Positions 11,544 through 22,505 of a stretch of 64,000 nt of DNA are shown here, piece by piece. Origin of the DNA: Symbiodinium natans (lineage: Eukaryota > Sar > Dinophyceae > Suessiales > Symbiodiniaceae); assembly GCA_905221605.1 (NCBI GenBank), contig CAJNDS010002324.1, forward strand, positions 797,501-861,500. Reading direction: 5' to 3'. How positions within the stretch are numbered: the stretch's first letter is position 1; every line of letters starts with the position of its first letter. The notes under the pieces are model-generated. The model saw only the letters and a program-made list of their open reading frames with translations. It had not been told where the DNA came from and made no database searches. The translations under genes and the position numbers were made by a program.

Positions 11544-11637
11544 ATGGGGGTTTCCGAAAAAAAAAGGCCCCTTCAAGGGGATTCTATTCTACTTAGGGGC
11601 AAAAGGGGTACCCCCATTCTGGGAAATACCCATATAT
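11544..11637. repeat. Short inverted-repeat element, GGGGTACC family
   Basis: It begins ATATGGGGGTTTCCGAAAA and ends GGGAAATACCCATAT, an imperfect inverted pair, with AAAGGGGTACCCCCATT inside. It belongs to the family described at 1700-1809. Confidence 0.6.
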
Positions 11638-11853
11638 CCATATACTGCTGATTACTACTGCTATGTTTGCGAAGAGCAGAGGCAGCCTTCCACGGCAGGG
11701 CCGTAGTTCTGCTTGTTGTACCTCACAAGAACCCTCTGAACCCTCAAGACAGCCTCTGGGTGAAGTCATGCCTGCGGCAGTTGCTGCGACCTGTTGCTGC
11801 ACATGCTGGGGGCACTCAGCGTTCGCGGACTCCTGACAGCTCAAGAAAGACAC
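11593..11853 (-). CDS. Possible exon, Cys/Gln/Ala-rich
   Basis: An open minus-strand frame whose informative part is 11853 to about 11655 (contains SCQESANAECPQHVQQQ). The downstream part runs into an inverted-repeat element and is probably intron. No ATG or domain is convincing. The plus strand is also open, so strand is inferred from context. Confidence 0.3.
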   Translation of the reverse strand: MSFLSCQESANAECPQHVQQQVAATAAGMTSPRGCLEGSEGSCEVQQAELRPCRGRLPLLFANIAVVISSIWIYGYFPEWGYPFCP

Positions 11854-12187
11854 CTCTCTTCTGGTCCTGCCCTCCCATTCCTACCGCACGTTGTAGCCTC
11901 TCATGGAGACTCTATCATGCAATTACACTCGGCTACGCCGTGACACTCTTAGGAAAAGCAGCACAGCCGAAAACACCGTGTTCATCCAGGACTGCCCACC
12001 TTAGCAACTTCTACCGCGCGCTTTGCCGCCACAGCATTGGGCGCTGCTCGTGAGATGGTGGGACCTTCATGGGCGTGTCAAGGTCTCATGCAGGCCACTG
12101 TGCAATGTATTTGTTCCGGTGACCGTGGAGTAGGACGCGCACATACACGAAAGGAAGAAGGAAGGGTTCTTGAAGGTTCATGGGCTG

Positions 12188-12601
12188 TTAGAAGTAAGGC
12201 AACCGATCATCTAAGGTACCCACATGTCTTCTTTTGTAGACATCAGCCTTCCATAAACTCGAAAGAGCACCGGGGATCCTTGCCTGATGCGGCAAAAGCT
12301 GTGGCGGAGGTGGCCGCACGGCATGTGACCACCCTCCAATCGTCCACCAGCACCTCGAACTGGGGCGAACTAGGACTTCGAGGTTTAAGGATTTAATTCG
12401 GTGTAGGGAATGTAAGGCCCTAGAAGCCGTTTGCAATGGGGTTGCAGCGTTTCCTTTCTCGGACAAGCATACTTTCAAAAGTGTTGCAAAACCTCTAGTC
12501 AGAGGAGTTGTATTCATCAGATTGGAATAGTCATAGCGGCGTACGCAGCAAAGGTCTTTGCTTGACCTGGTGCCACCTGGCAGCATGAAGCATATGAACA
12601 A
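12188..12601 (-). CDS. Hypothetical protein segment, 137 codons
   Basis: A minus-strand frame open for 137 codons, containing RRYDYSNLMNTTPLTRGF and ALHSLHRIKSLNLEVLVRP. The composition looks protein-like rather than low-complexity. The region is free of telomere-like repeat, unlike its flanks, which supports a real exon or small gene. No family recognised. An overlapping plus-strand frame (12037-12396) looks less protein-like. Confidence 0.4.
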   Translation of the reverse strand: MFICFMLPGGTRSSKDLCCVRRYDYSNLMNTTPLTRGFATLLKVCLSEKGNAATPLQTASRALHSLHRIKSLNLEVLVRPSSRCWWTIGGWSHAVRPPPPQLLPHQARIPGALSSLWKADVYKRRHVGTLDDRLPYF

Positions 12602-12903
12602 CGACTTCTATTTGCTTCGGAACCCAAAAAGACTAATAGTTAATAAGGAAGGATATGTCTTACTTTTCTCGGTTCTTAAGCAGTTAGTAGAAGAGTGAAG
12701 CAAGGGGGCGGCAAGCCCTCTCCGTACCATGTGTGCTCGGGTCATCAAACCAAAAAGCCTTCATGTCACAAAGTTAAGGTGAGGTTGACTATTACAGTTT
12801 GTATCTGCGCATCTTCCTTCCTTCCTGTCAGCCCTCAAGATCTCCAAATGCTGTCGTTTACGGCGCTTGATACCTCCAGATTCCGTCACGCTGGCCAAGT
12901 CCT

Positions 12904-13008
12904 ACTTGGAGGTTCATGGCCAAATATAACTGTACTTACAAGTAGGTTATCAGTGCAGTTATAATTGGGGTTATAAGTGGGGTTACAAGTACCCATGAAC
13001 CTCCAAGT
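12904..13008. repeat. ACTTGGAGGTTCATGG inverted-repeat element, copy 2
   Basis: ACTTGGAGGTTCATGG at the left end and CCATGAACCTCCAAGT at the right end form a clear inverted pair, with TTATAA-rich sequence between. The right terminus is duplicated once more at about 13018-13038 (CCATGAACCTCCAAGT again), immediately next to an exon. Confidence 0.75.
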
Positions 13009-13050
13009 AACCCCGCCAAACCCATGAACCTCCAAGTAAAACTGTGCAGC

Positions 13051-13124
13051 CTCTGTGAGCTCGGTCTTCTCTGGGCCGGCGGAGAGCTCCTCCGCTCGCT
13101 GGGCCACAGTGAGGGCGCCGAGGC
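13051..13124 (-). CDS. Exon of an unidentified gene
   Basis: Bounded by CTGGCAG|GC at the start and ACAGAG|GC at the end, the same acceptor and GC-donor style as the well-supported genes in this window. It encodes LGALTVAQRAEELSAGPEK and onward, which looks like soluble helical protein. It may belong with the TPR exon at 14172-14092, which would be upstream in transcription. Confidence 0.45.
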
Positions 13125-13164
13125 CTGCCAGTGAGGGGATGCTACTTGGGGGGGGGGGGGGGCC

Positions 13165-13262
13165 TTTTTTTATTTAGTTGTCCAGTAACCTGGGGGAATT
13201 AAAGGTTAAAGTACCCCAAAAAGACTAAAGGTTACCTACTCTACTACTAGGTTTGGGGATTT
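13165..13262. repeat. Dispersed repeat sharing CAGTAACCTGGGGGAATT
   Basis: The block CCAGTAACCTGGGGGAATT followed by TACCCCAAAAAG and AAAGGTT(A/T)CC recurs at 59200-59295. Part of it (TACTACCCCAAAAAAGTACTA) recurs at 36718-36742. This is a third short dispersed family of unknown type. Confidence 0.6.
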
Positions 13263-14091
13263 TGGTAAGCAAATAGTCCGAGTTTGGGCTGTATGGCACG
13301 TGTAGGCTTCGGGCCCAGGGTCCAGGGCAATCAGGGCAGACGACTTCTCAGAGGATCCGGTGCAAGGGCTTGGGGCTCATGAGCCTCTCAGAGGTTTAGG
13401 GTTTAGGGTTTAGGGTTTAGGGTTTAGGGTTCAGGGTTTAGGGTATCTTAAACCCTTTCAAGCCCCAAGGAGTGATGAAGAAGCCCTCCTCCAAGTCCTA
13501 AAAAACATTACGCTGCGGATATGATCGGTTCCCTGTAACACTGCATTCCACTCCCTCTTTGGGCCCCAAGTGTGCAGCAGGTGGATGTATGCTAGCCCTT
13601 GCAAAGAGTGTCAGACATTGCATTGTGGCGTTTAGGGGTTACCGGGTGGAGGTTCGGATCTTAGTCTTCTAAGGTCCATACAGTTCACGCAGTGTGCCGC
13701 TCATGGCACCGCGTCCCAATTCTAAATCTTAAGGACCCAAGGTCCTTAAGCGCACGCCTCAACATCTAAAACCCCCCCAATGGCCCTATAACAGAAGCTC
13801 AAAACCCGAATTCCGAAACTCTGTTCTGCAGATCCTCCACCACCATTTAAGTATTCTCTCGGCCTGCAGCAGCCATGACATATCGAGACCAAGCCTGCCG
13901 AAGCCACGAAGGCAGGCACGCACGGCATGAAGTGTCGGGTTTGGGGCTTCGGAGCTTCGGGCTCGTACAGGGTTAAGAGAAAAGGTCGCAAGGATCCAGA
14001 GTGCTAAACCCTAAACCGTGAACCCTAAACCCTAACCCTAAACCCTAAACCCTAAACCCCAAACCCCAAACCCTAAACCCTAAACCCTGGC

Positions 14092-14172
14092 CTTCGCGTC
14101 GTGCGCACGCAGCTGAAGAACCAAGGCCGCATCTGCGGCAGCGGCGTCGTAGTCGCGAAGCTTGAGGAGCGC
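14092..14172 (-). CDS. TPR-repeat exon
   Basis: This 81-nt exon lies between TCAG|GC and CGAAG|GC and encodes 27 residues in phase 0: ALLKLRDYDAAAADAALVLQ followed by LRAHDAK. The pattern of small and aromatic positions (A-LLKL-Y--A--DA-L-L-----K) matches one tetratricopeptide helix-turn-helix, as in co-chaperone-type TPR proteins. TPR motifs bind partner proteins. The rest of the protein is not identified in the window, so its function cannot be named. Confidence 0.6.
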
Positions 14173-14390
14173 CTGACCATAGGGTTTGTTTAGGGCTTGC
14201 AGGGTGGATTTAGGGTTTAGGGTTTAGGGTTTAGGGTTCAGGGCTTGGGGTAGTTTAAGTTTAGGGTAGCTTAGGGCAGTGGAGGGTTTAGGGTTTAGGG
14301 TTCACGTCGGCCTTCTCAGCTTTGGAACGCAGGGGTTGCCATGGCTTTCAGCCATGGACGAAGCGGATCACTCGCATCTGCTGTGCCACT

Positions 14391-14499
14391 TAAAGGCTCA
14401 GGGAACTTAGTACGCATGTAACATCTCAGGTTGCAGGTGGATTGCACAATTCTTTCGCCCTAAGCATTTTGCCTGCTTACTCAGTTCCCTGAGCCTTTA
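14391..14499. repeat. Inverted repeat ending in AGTTCCCTGAGCCTTTA
   Basis: TAAAGGCTCAGGGAACT at 14391-14407 pairs with AGTTCCCTGAGCCTTTA at about 14480-14499. A related unit with the same core (CTCAGGGAACTT ... AAGTTCCC) lies at about 25637-25732. Foldback or MITE-like element. Confidence 0.65.
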
Positions 14500-15379
14500 G
14501 GAAGCTGCTCGGAGCCCTGGTATTCAGGGAACCTTGTGGACCCAAATCCCCACACCAGTCTACAATCCCATTTCGGGGTTCCGTTTGGTCTCCAAGGAGT
14601 AAGGCACAGGAAGCATCCTACACCCTCCAGGGCTCACAGTCAGCATCGGTCATCAAATCGCAGGTCACCTGTGCACTTAGAGGCATGTTGCAGCGCGTGT
14701 CGAAGAGCCTTGGTTTGGATTTTATGATCGGGCTCTTCGGGGGAGGGGGTTCATGGGGGGGGTAGGTACCTAGGGAACCCTGGGGCAGCTTAGGGAGTTT
14801 TAGGGAGTAGTTTGGAGTATTCGGGAACCTTGGTTTACATACCCCCCCTTCAAGCCCCCTCCCCCTAAACTCTAAACCCTAAACCCGAAACCCTAAACCC
14901 TTGAGGCCCCTTCAGAACCCTAGAATATGTTGCTTGCATGCAGAGGGGCTGAGATGCCCATCGGCGAACTTCCTCAGGGCTCCGCACTTCAGTCTTCCCC
15001 CTCACTACGGCGTAGCCGGTGCAAATGGACAGACGACGGGCTGTGGTGACACAAACCCTAAACCCTAAACCCTAAACCCTAAACCCTAAACCCTAAACCC
15101 TAAACCCTAAACCCTAAACCTCTCGACAGGAAAGCTAAAACCACAGCAAAGGAAGTAATGGGCAGCTTGGCGGCTCCAGCTTCGAAGCCAAGGTCGAAGG
15201 CAAACAAACCTCTGGATGGATCACTGCTGGACTTCATTGGGGTTTAGGGTTTAGGGCTTAGGGCTTAGGGCTTAGGGTTTAGGGTTTAGGGTTTAGGGTC
15301 ATTAGCATTATCATTTCTTACCATGATGACTCTTAATTTTCACTCCAGGCCCCATACAACCCATCATCCGACGGAAGCG

Positions 15380-15527
15380 TGCCGGTCCTCGTTCGGCCTG
15401 GATCGTATCTCGTTCAGGAAGATGACGGCACCCACGGCACGCTCGAAGTCTTCAAATCTCAGCAGTTGCCAAGTCCTGTTGAACTGCCTCAGAGGACACA
15501 GGATCCAGGGAAGATTCAATATCAGCG

Positions 15528-15600
<73 letters not shown>

Positions 15601-16830
15601 CGTGACTCCCTTTGCAGACAAGCTGCTCATCCGCTCGAGTTTCAAGCCCCATTCGGTAGGTGTAGCCGACTTCCCTCCTGTTACATGGAGTTTAGGGTTT
15701 AGGGTTTGGGGTTTCTATGCTATAAGGGAAGATGGACCCATAACTCAGATCAACCACCACAAGTGACAGAGCAAAGCATCCATTCTCTAGCACAGACGCA
15801 CTCCTCTTGATCACGGGAAACTGCTCAAAGACACTGGCTTTGTTGAGGAGATGTCCTTAGGCGCAGACAGGTCGCAGAGAGGGTGGGGGTTTGGGCCTTA
15901 GAGTTTAGAGGCTGCATTGTCATGGCATCCGGCATCTTGTACGGTGAACTATGGCCACTTGTCCTACCGCGCTACCGTCAGTGAATATGTCCAGAGGGGC
16001 GCCCAGTGTACACCCTCATTGATGCCCAGACTCTCCAGTCCTCCAAAGTCATCAGCTTCTCTCCATACCTCAAAGCAACTTCATGCTGGGCAGTGCTGTA
16101 CCACACTTGCAGGAATTGGGAATCTTCGGAAGGCTCTCTTGCAAGCAGCAGAGAACAGAACAGCGCATTGCCCTTATGCAAACTGTGCCGACGCATCGTC
16201 CTGGCTGGGGCATCCACTTGGTCTCATGAACGGAGGCCATCCCATCGAATACAGCCCGCCTCAGAATGGCTCACGGATCGTACGGGAGCCCAAAGTAAAG
16301 CAGACCATGTAGCTACAGGGCATAATTTCTAACCGAACTTCCATCCACCCCTCAATCTTCAAGTAGGCAAGGGGCGTGCAGCTGCGAATCCGGACAAAGG
16401 TGGCTTGCACGACATCATCCGAACCGCAGTCGAGGAGTTTTCGTATGTCGCTGCCTCAAGGTTTAGGGTTTAGGGTTTAGGGTTTAGGGTTTAGGGTTTA
16501 GGGTTTAGGGTTTAGGGTTTAGGCTTTGGGGTTTGGGGTTTAGGGTTTCGCCAGCTGCTGCTGGCAGTGAGGTCTGATGGCAGGTGTGGGGCTCACCGGT
16601 CTGATCACCACTGAGGCTGGTGCTATACTTCTCGCACTGTACTGCCAGCTCCTGTCTCAGAGTGATTCTACCCTAAACCCTGAACCCAAACCCTAAACCC
16701 TAAACCCTAAACCCTAAACCCTAAATCCTAAACCCTAATCGAGATGCCACGCCACCCTAAATACAACGCAGTCCTTGAAGAGGCGGTCAAGTGCTTCCAC
16801 CTGAATGTGCAGCACGGCTTTGAGTCGTTT
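15380..16830 (-). CDS. Probable multi-exon gene, unidentified
   Basis: Candidate minus-strand coding blocks in transcription order are 16830-16755 (contains KRLKAVLHIQVEALDRLFKD), 16440-16250 (contains DDVVQATFVRIRSCTPLAYL), 16217-15990 (contains LMTLEDWRVWASMRVYTG) and 15650-15380 (contains RFEDFERAVGAVIFLNEIRS). A 70-nt G run at 15531-15600 would read as poly-proline on this strand. Plus-strand frames are also open in places, so strand rests on composition and on the one-way order of the window. No domain recognised; exon limits are approximate. Confidence 0.35.
15531..15600 (+). repeat. Uninterrupted G70 homopolymer
   Basis: Seventy consecutive G residues, the longest homopolymer in the window. 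On the minus strand it encodes about 23 prolines joining two open segments (LVCKGSHA before, ADIESSLDPVSSEAVQQDL after) in one frame. The length could also be affected by assembly. Confidence 0.9.
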
Positions 16831-16975
16831 ACTGGGCATAGCAGCTAGGTAGGGTTCAGGGTTCAGGGTTCAGGGTTCAGGGTTCAGGGTTCAGGGTTGA
16901 GGGTTCCGGGTCTAGGGTCTAGGGTCTAGGGTCTAGGGTTTAGGGTTTAGGGTTTAGGGTTTAGGGTTTAGGGTT
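16462..16975. repeat. Telomere-like tracts flanking an exon
   Basis: A TTTAGGG run lies at 16462-16525, CCCTAAA at 16690-16735 and TTCAGGG/TCTAGGG/TTTAGGG variant blocks at 16853-16975. The variants are sorted into homogeneous blocks. The exon-like island at 16830-16755 sits between them. Confidence 0.85.
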
Positions 16976-17287
16976 TGGGTTCAATTTTTTTGTGCTTAGG
17001 GTTTGGGGTTTGGGTTTCGGGCGTAGGGTTTAGGGATATGGGTAGCTCTCTGGATTGGGATTCCCCTGCGGGACTCTAGGGTGCCGTACAAAAGAACCCG
17101 GAAAGGGGAGAACTGCCCACATACAGTGCAATGCTGTGTAAGCACCACATACAGTGCAACGCTGTGTAAGCACGCCTGCCTTCGTCAGCTGCGGCCATTT
17201 GACGTGGGCCACCCGAAGCAAGAACTCGGCAAACCTGGTCGGGTTGAAGAGTGTAGGGATGCCGGTTTAGGGTTTAGGCTCAGGGTT

Positions 17288-17415
17288 TTGTGAACACCCG
17301 GACCCAGCAAACTGGCTGCAACTGAGAGTCTGGTACCGGGCCAACTGTTGCCGGCACATGACCTTCAAGAGCTTTGCGCTGAAACAAAGACAGAGCTTGC
17401 CTGGAAGTGACCAGT
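17288..17415 (-). CDS. Possible exon, unrecognised
   Basis: Open on the minus strand, where it reads ALSLFQRKALEGHVPATVG and onward, and also on the plus strand (contains ANWLQLRVWYRANCCRHMTF). Both look protein-like, so strand cannot be settled by eye. Confidence 0.25.
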
Positions 17416-17463
17416 GAAGGTTACTTTGAAGCAAGCTGCTCCACGCAACACTACCGGATGCAC

Positions 17464-17571
17464 TATGGGCATTTCCCCAAATAGGGGTACCCTTAACATA
17501 CCCCCAAAATAGCATTATAGGAAGCCTCAAAAGGGTACCCCCCAATTTTCGGAACCCCCCATCTCTTGACG
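17464..17571. repeat. Short inverted-repeat element, GGGGTACC family
   Basis: ATAGGGGTACCC near the left end and GGGTACCCCCCAATTTTCGG near the right end. Same family as 1700-1809. Confidence 0.6.
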
Positions 17572-17879
17572 AGAATGCGGCCACGCTGCTTGGAATCCCT
17601 CAGTTTCTTCCGGCCTGGCACATCGAAACCGAAACACTGACATCCAATATGGTTTAGGGTTTAGGGTGTTCAGGGTTCAGGGTTTAAGTAGTGCTTAGCC
17701 TGTCCCAGGCATTGTCCTGCGAGCTGCATGTGGTATTTGTGATCTTGCTGCATCATTGTCCACCAACTTCTAAACACGCGTGCAGAAGCAACATGTGTCT
17801 GTAAACCCGAAACCCTATATCCCAAACCACAAGCTGCTTTTCTTTTCCCATCATTCCCATCGCACGCTCCCCAAGGAGT

Positions 17880-20776
17880 CTAGGAGTTGGGGTTGTCAGG
17901 GTGGCTAGGCATGTAAACAGTGCCCGACGTCATTTCAAACTCTTTCTGAAACCTCCTCAATTTCCATGGTTCACCATCCATGAAAATGCTAGACCCCCCC
18001 ACAAACCAAACTCTTTTCAAGGCCCTGAAGCCAGTCACAAAAGCTCCAGAACCCCTGAACAAAGGAAGGAAAGAAACGCCCGGCCTGGTCACATTGGCCT
18101 GCGTATAGATCTTGCCCACCTGTGCCTGCCGAGGGACAAAGGGTTTGGGCTGGCTTTTCGGGTTTTTTTTTGAAGGGTTTAGGGGTTTGAGTTTTGGGGT
18201 TTAGGGTTCAGGGGTTTGAGGCCTCGTAATCGTTAGGGCATCTGTGGCATTTCAGGGTACCCTAAACGGACACCCTGCAACACTGGTCGTGCGAGCTTGG
18301 CAGGGTTTGGGTCCATGTGTCCTCGGGGTTGGATGAGAACCAGGGTTTAGGGGGCCTTAAGGCGTGGGGCATCAGCTTGTCGATTTTGGGCACAGGCCCT
18401 TACACTTCACCCTGGATCAATGCTACACGAGCAGTTTAAGCTAAAAAGCACTTTGCCACCTTCCCCCTTGACAAACAGGTTCCTCCAACTTGGGTCTCCC
18501 AACCGGAGCAGGAAAGGCTCCGCTCAGAGAGCGAAAGTTATAAGCACCAGAAGAGCCGAAGGGTAATTCCTCCAAGTGAAGCCGCTACTGCACACAGGAC
18601 ACCTGAGTGAAGACTTTGTCCATGATGCCGATGCCTGCAGGACATGAGCATTCACTTCGACACAGCACTCAACTTATTGTTATGATTCTATTTTTATTTT
18701 CAATTAGTATTGTTATTGTTACTATTACTATTAATATTATTATTATTAGGATTATTATTATTATTTTGATTACTATCATTGTCGAGCTCGCATCTGCTCG
18801 ACGAGACTCCGAGCGTTTGGATGACATCCGAGCCTTCGCTGCCCAGGAGGCTGGCTGCAGATCGCTTGCTGACACCAAACCTGTCAAGTACAGGAAAGAG
18901 GGCTCAGGGGTTTAGGGGTTTAGGGGTTCAGGGGTTCAGGAGTTTAGGGGTTTAAGGTTTAGGGTTTAGGGGTTTAAGGTTTAGGGTTTAGGGTTTAGGG
19001 TTCAGGCCCAGGCGGGAATCAGCTCGAAGATTCAGGGTGTAGCAACGGAACAAATCCTCCCTGTGCGTGACAGGAAGCATGCTGATGTCGTCAGGTACGG
19101 AGCCCCTGTCGTTGCAGTCTTCCGAGGAAAGTTTTCGATAGAGCGGCATCACCCACCTGGATGCACATGTCGCCGGGAAAGTCATACACAGGCCACCAAA
19201 ACAGCCAGGGCACATGTACTTCCCAAACAGGTGCCTTTCCATGACCTGCCGGCTTTGCTTTCTAGCTCTAGTGGGGAGTTTGGGATATTGAGCATCCCCC
19301 TTCACACAACCTTCGAAAGAATTTGTATGGGGACCCTCAGTCCCAAGCAACTGTACATCCCTACTCTACATGCCGGGCGGGGGTCGTCGCCCTTTCGGAA
19401 ACGTTTCTACGAGAATTTCCCATCTTCCTAGGGTTTAGGGTTTAGGGTGTAGGGTTTAGGGTGGGTCAAAAGCCCTCCCCTGCCTCGCACTCCTCTTCGT
19501 TGGCGAAGAAGCTGCGCAGCAACTTGGGACCTGCTTTGGGAGTTAGGGGGGGGGGGGGTTTAGGGTTTAGGGTTTAGGGTTTAGGTAGGGTTTAGGTTTA
19601 GGTTTAGGGTTTTAGGGTTTAGGGTTAGGGTTTAGGGTTTAGGGTTTAGGGTTTAGGGTTTAGGGTTTAGGGTTTAGGGTTTAGGAGGGTTTTAGGGTTT
19701 AGGGTTTAGGGTTTAGGGTTTCGGGTTTAGGGTTTAGGGTTTAGGGTTTTAGGGTTTAGGGTTTAGGACTTGCTTTGGGAGTTAGGGGGCTTTACGGGGG
19801 CGATTCTGGTGTATTTTAGGGACCCAAATGCTGTAGCGGGGGGTTTGGGGGGGGGGGGGGGGGATGGGGATTTGGGGGTTTTGGCTGTTGAGGATTTATA
19901 GGGATTCTGGGGCTTTAGGGCTTAGGGTTCAAGGCTTGGGGGCTTTGGCGCTTTGCCCTGCAAGCCGCTGTGCGACGAGTGTTACTGATGCGTTGGGGGG
20001 GGTTGTCTCTCAATTTGGGTGCCTCTCGACGCATCCCTCTCCTGAATGCAAGCCAGGCAGCGGAGTAGCTTCCAGTCGTGTTCGAAGCAGGTGCAGAGCA
20101 CCCACTTGTACTTGATGAGGTTCGGGCGAGGATAGACGCGATCTTCGGGAGGCGGAAGCTGATCCTCCGTGATGAGTCTCACCTGGGAGAGCTCGAACTC
20201 TTCCTTCGCCATCTGGGAAGCGGCAGCTTGGCGGGCTCGTTGCACCCAGGCGCCGAGCCGGGTGAGGGTGCCGGCGGCCGCGGACAACGAGAGCAGCTTC
20301 TGGGAATTCTGGGGGCTGCTGGTGGAGTCGGCGCCGGTGCCGCCATCACCATCCATCACGGAACAGCCTTGGCTTTCTTGCTGAACCTCCACGTCGGGGA
20401 GGTGGGAGAGCTCAGCATCTGCCCCCTCACCCAAAGTGCTTTCCCGGCACTCCTCTATCAGATTCCCAATCTCTGCGAGCTGGGCCGGGTCGGATGCTTC
20501 CAGGGAAGTCAGGGGTTCCTGCGCTTCCGACTGCACCGGCGGGCCCTCGCCGCTCCCGCCGAGGTCTGGGGCCTTGTGCTCCCAAAAGTTAAGGATGTAT
20601 TGTGGGGTCTTGGAGGGTTTAGTGACTTGGGCATTGGTGTTTGGGATGTTTGGAATGGATCTCAGCATACGACGGTACCAGTGCGCGATGGCCAATTTGG
20701 AGCCCAATTTTTTCGAGATCTTCGAGGCCTCCTTTTCACGAGGCATCAACTTATTCAGACAATGTGCGTGCTTCAT
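17880..20776 (-). CDS. Unidentified multi-exon gene with ATG start and stop
   Basis: The 5' block runs from an ATG at 20776 to about 19990 and is open for more than 250 codons. It begins MKHAHCLNKLMPREKEASK, has an acidic Gln/Ser-rich middle and ends in WVLCTCFEHDWKLLRCLAC. Further minus-strand blocks are about 19535-19468 (LLRSFFANEEECEAGE), 19350-18996 (contains HLFGKYMCPGCFGGLC, a CxxC pair), about 18900-18785 and about 18135-17880, which ends PSHPDNPNS before a TAG. Telomere-like repeat fills the gaps. I infer one gene from strand and order. No family recognised; the CxxC could be half of a zinc site. The start lies next to a 28-bp minisatellite that occupies the expected promoter side. 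Confidence 0.45.
19559..19768 (+). repeat. Telomere-like (TTTAGGG)n tract
   Basis: About 28 units with a few TTTTAGGG and TTTAGG length variants. It lies between coding blocks of the 17.9-20.8 kb gene. Confidence 0.9.
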
Positions 20777-20799
20777 CTGCTGCTAGTTAGCAAGCTCAC

Positions 20800-21512
20800 A
20801 ATAAGATGTCAGCAAGGAAATGCTCACAGCAGGGTGACATCAAGAAAATGCCAGTAATTCTCACAGCAGCAGGGTGACAGCAAGGAAATGCTCACAGCAG
20901 GATGCCACAGCAGGGTGACAGCAAGGAAACGCTCACAGCAAGGTGGCAGCAAGGAAATGCTCACAGTAGGATGCAAAAGCTCGCAGCAGGGCAACAGCAT
21001 GGATTAGGCTCACAGCAGGACGCCAACAACCAAATGCTCACAGCAAGGTGACATCAAGCAAAAAACCCACAGCAGGGTGACAGCAAGGAAATGCGCAGCA
21101 CGGTGACAGCAAGGAAATGCTCACAGTACGATGCCAGCAAGGAAATGCTCACAGCAGAAATGCTCACAGTAGGATGCCAGCGGGGAAATGCTCACAGCAG
21201 GATGCCAGCAAGGAAATGCTCATAGTAGCATGCCAGCAAGGAAATGCTCACAGCAGCGTGACAGCAAGGAAATGCTCACAGCAGGGTGACAGGAAGGAAA
21301 TGCGCACAGCAGGATGCCGCCAAGGAAATGCTCGCACCAGGGTGACAGCAAGGAAATGCGCACAGCAGGGTGACAGCAACGAGACGAAGGAAATGCTTGC
21401 AGCAGGGTGACAGCAAGGAAATGCGCGCAGCAGGGTGACAGCAAGGAAATGCGCACAGCAGGGTGACAGCAAGAAAATGCTCACAGCAGGATGCCAGCAA
21501 GGAAATGGTAGC
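20800..21512 (+). repeat. 28-bp minisatellite, irregular array
   Basis: Degenerate tandem copies of a unit close to CAGCAAGGAAATGCTCACAG plus CAGGGTGA. Many copies are shortened or altered. Frames through it encode repetitive Gln/Ala/Gly/Asn/His/Ser peptides and are not genes. The same unit builds the better-ordered array at 23516-25165. Confidence 0.9.
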
Positions 21513-21519
21513 AACTGTG

Positions 21520-21880
21520 ATAAGTGGGAAATTGGTTGTCATTTGAAACTAAACAAGTGAAAGAAGCAACTACTTCAAGAGCTGTCATCCACTTGCACTC
21601 ATTGTCACCTTTGCGCTCATTGGGCTCACTGCATTCATTAGTGATCACTAGTGCAACTAGTATACTTCGCACAACTAGCACATCTAATGCAAGAAGTACA
21701 ATAAGGACAATGAGTGCAATGAGCACCTTTGGTACACGGAGTACAATGAATTCATTGTACTACTTGTGTTGATTGCACTACTTGAACTGCTTGTCTACTT
21801 GTACTACTTGTAGTAATGGTAATACTCGAACCCTCGGAGCCTTCTTACTTTTCGTGTTAAACCCATAATCCCAGTACAAT
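21520..21880. other. Low-complexity AC/AG/TAGT-rich spacer
   Basis: Degenerate short motifs (ACTAGT, CACTCATTG, TGTACTACTTG) recur without a fixed period. No coding frame or recognisable element. Confidence 0.5.
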
Positions 21881-22010
21881 CTCGGACTGCATGTTTGTGG
21901 GGTCCGCGATCATGTTGAGGTCCATGCATCTAGTGAGTACGCCGGTAGGCAGACATGTCTTTGTGTCGCCTCTTGAAAGACGGCTGGCAGATCTCCTGCC
22001 CCAGGCTCAG

Positions 22011-22505
22011 ATCCGATCCGTTTCTCGGACATTGCAGCAAATCCCGCGCTTTTCGCAGGACAGTCGCTCCGTCACCGTGGTGTCGGCTCCTGAGCCCGAA
22101 GAATATGTGAACACGGCAGCATCAGAGGTCTTTGCTTGCTGCTGGACTCTCACGTAGTGGCTGATTGAAACTTCCGCCCTTCCATCTGTGAGGCGGATGA
22201 TCACCTTCTGGCACATGGAGGTTGGACCCCGCGGCTATGGCCTGAATGGTGGCAAGGGCCGGCTCTAAAACGATCTTGAAATCCGTGCCGCCGCTCCTGC
22301 AGTTCTGTTCATGCAGCCATCTCTTGATGCTTTTGCGGTTGGTGTCGCTCGCAGGAGTCTGGCGCCCAGAGTTTTGCGCTGGAACGCCATTGTTGAAAAG
22401 GATCACGGCCGCGCAGTCCTTCCAGTCCAGTGCATCCAGCACAGCTCCCATCTCCTGCCGGGCAAGTTTTGGGCCTTCAAGGGTTTCTGAGTTCTCGTCA
22501 CTCAC
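22011..22505 (-). CDS. von Willebrand factor A (VWA) domain protein, partial
   Basis: Two adjoining minus-strand frames together give most of a VWA domain. The first (22505 to about 22212) has the LDALDWKDCAAVILFNNG strand and the RSGGTDFKIVLEPALATIQA helix. The second (about 22212-22011) has KVIIRLTDG, the canonical beta strand and TDG loop, then DAAVFTYSSGSGADTTV and a C-terminal helix. VWA domains bind metal and partner proteins. The N-terminal DxSxS metal motif is not visible and must lie in an upstream exon. The frames are offset by one base at about 22209-22212, within one domain, so this is a frameshift, a sequencing error or a tiny intron. The overall protein type, membrane or secreted, is unknown. 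Confidence 0.7.

Noticed and set aside
20078-20857. Plus-strand 259-codon frame opposite the 20776 gene
   Set aside because: The minus-strand reading has a better start, a more protein-like composition and continues into further minus-strand blocks. The plus frame runs into the minisatellite.
21117-21542. Several 80-100-codon ORFs in the minisatellites
   Set aside because: Both strands give repetitive peptides (QQGNAHSR, CCEHFLAV) dictated by the 28-bp unit. There are no independent signs of coding.
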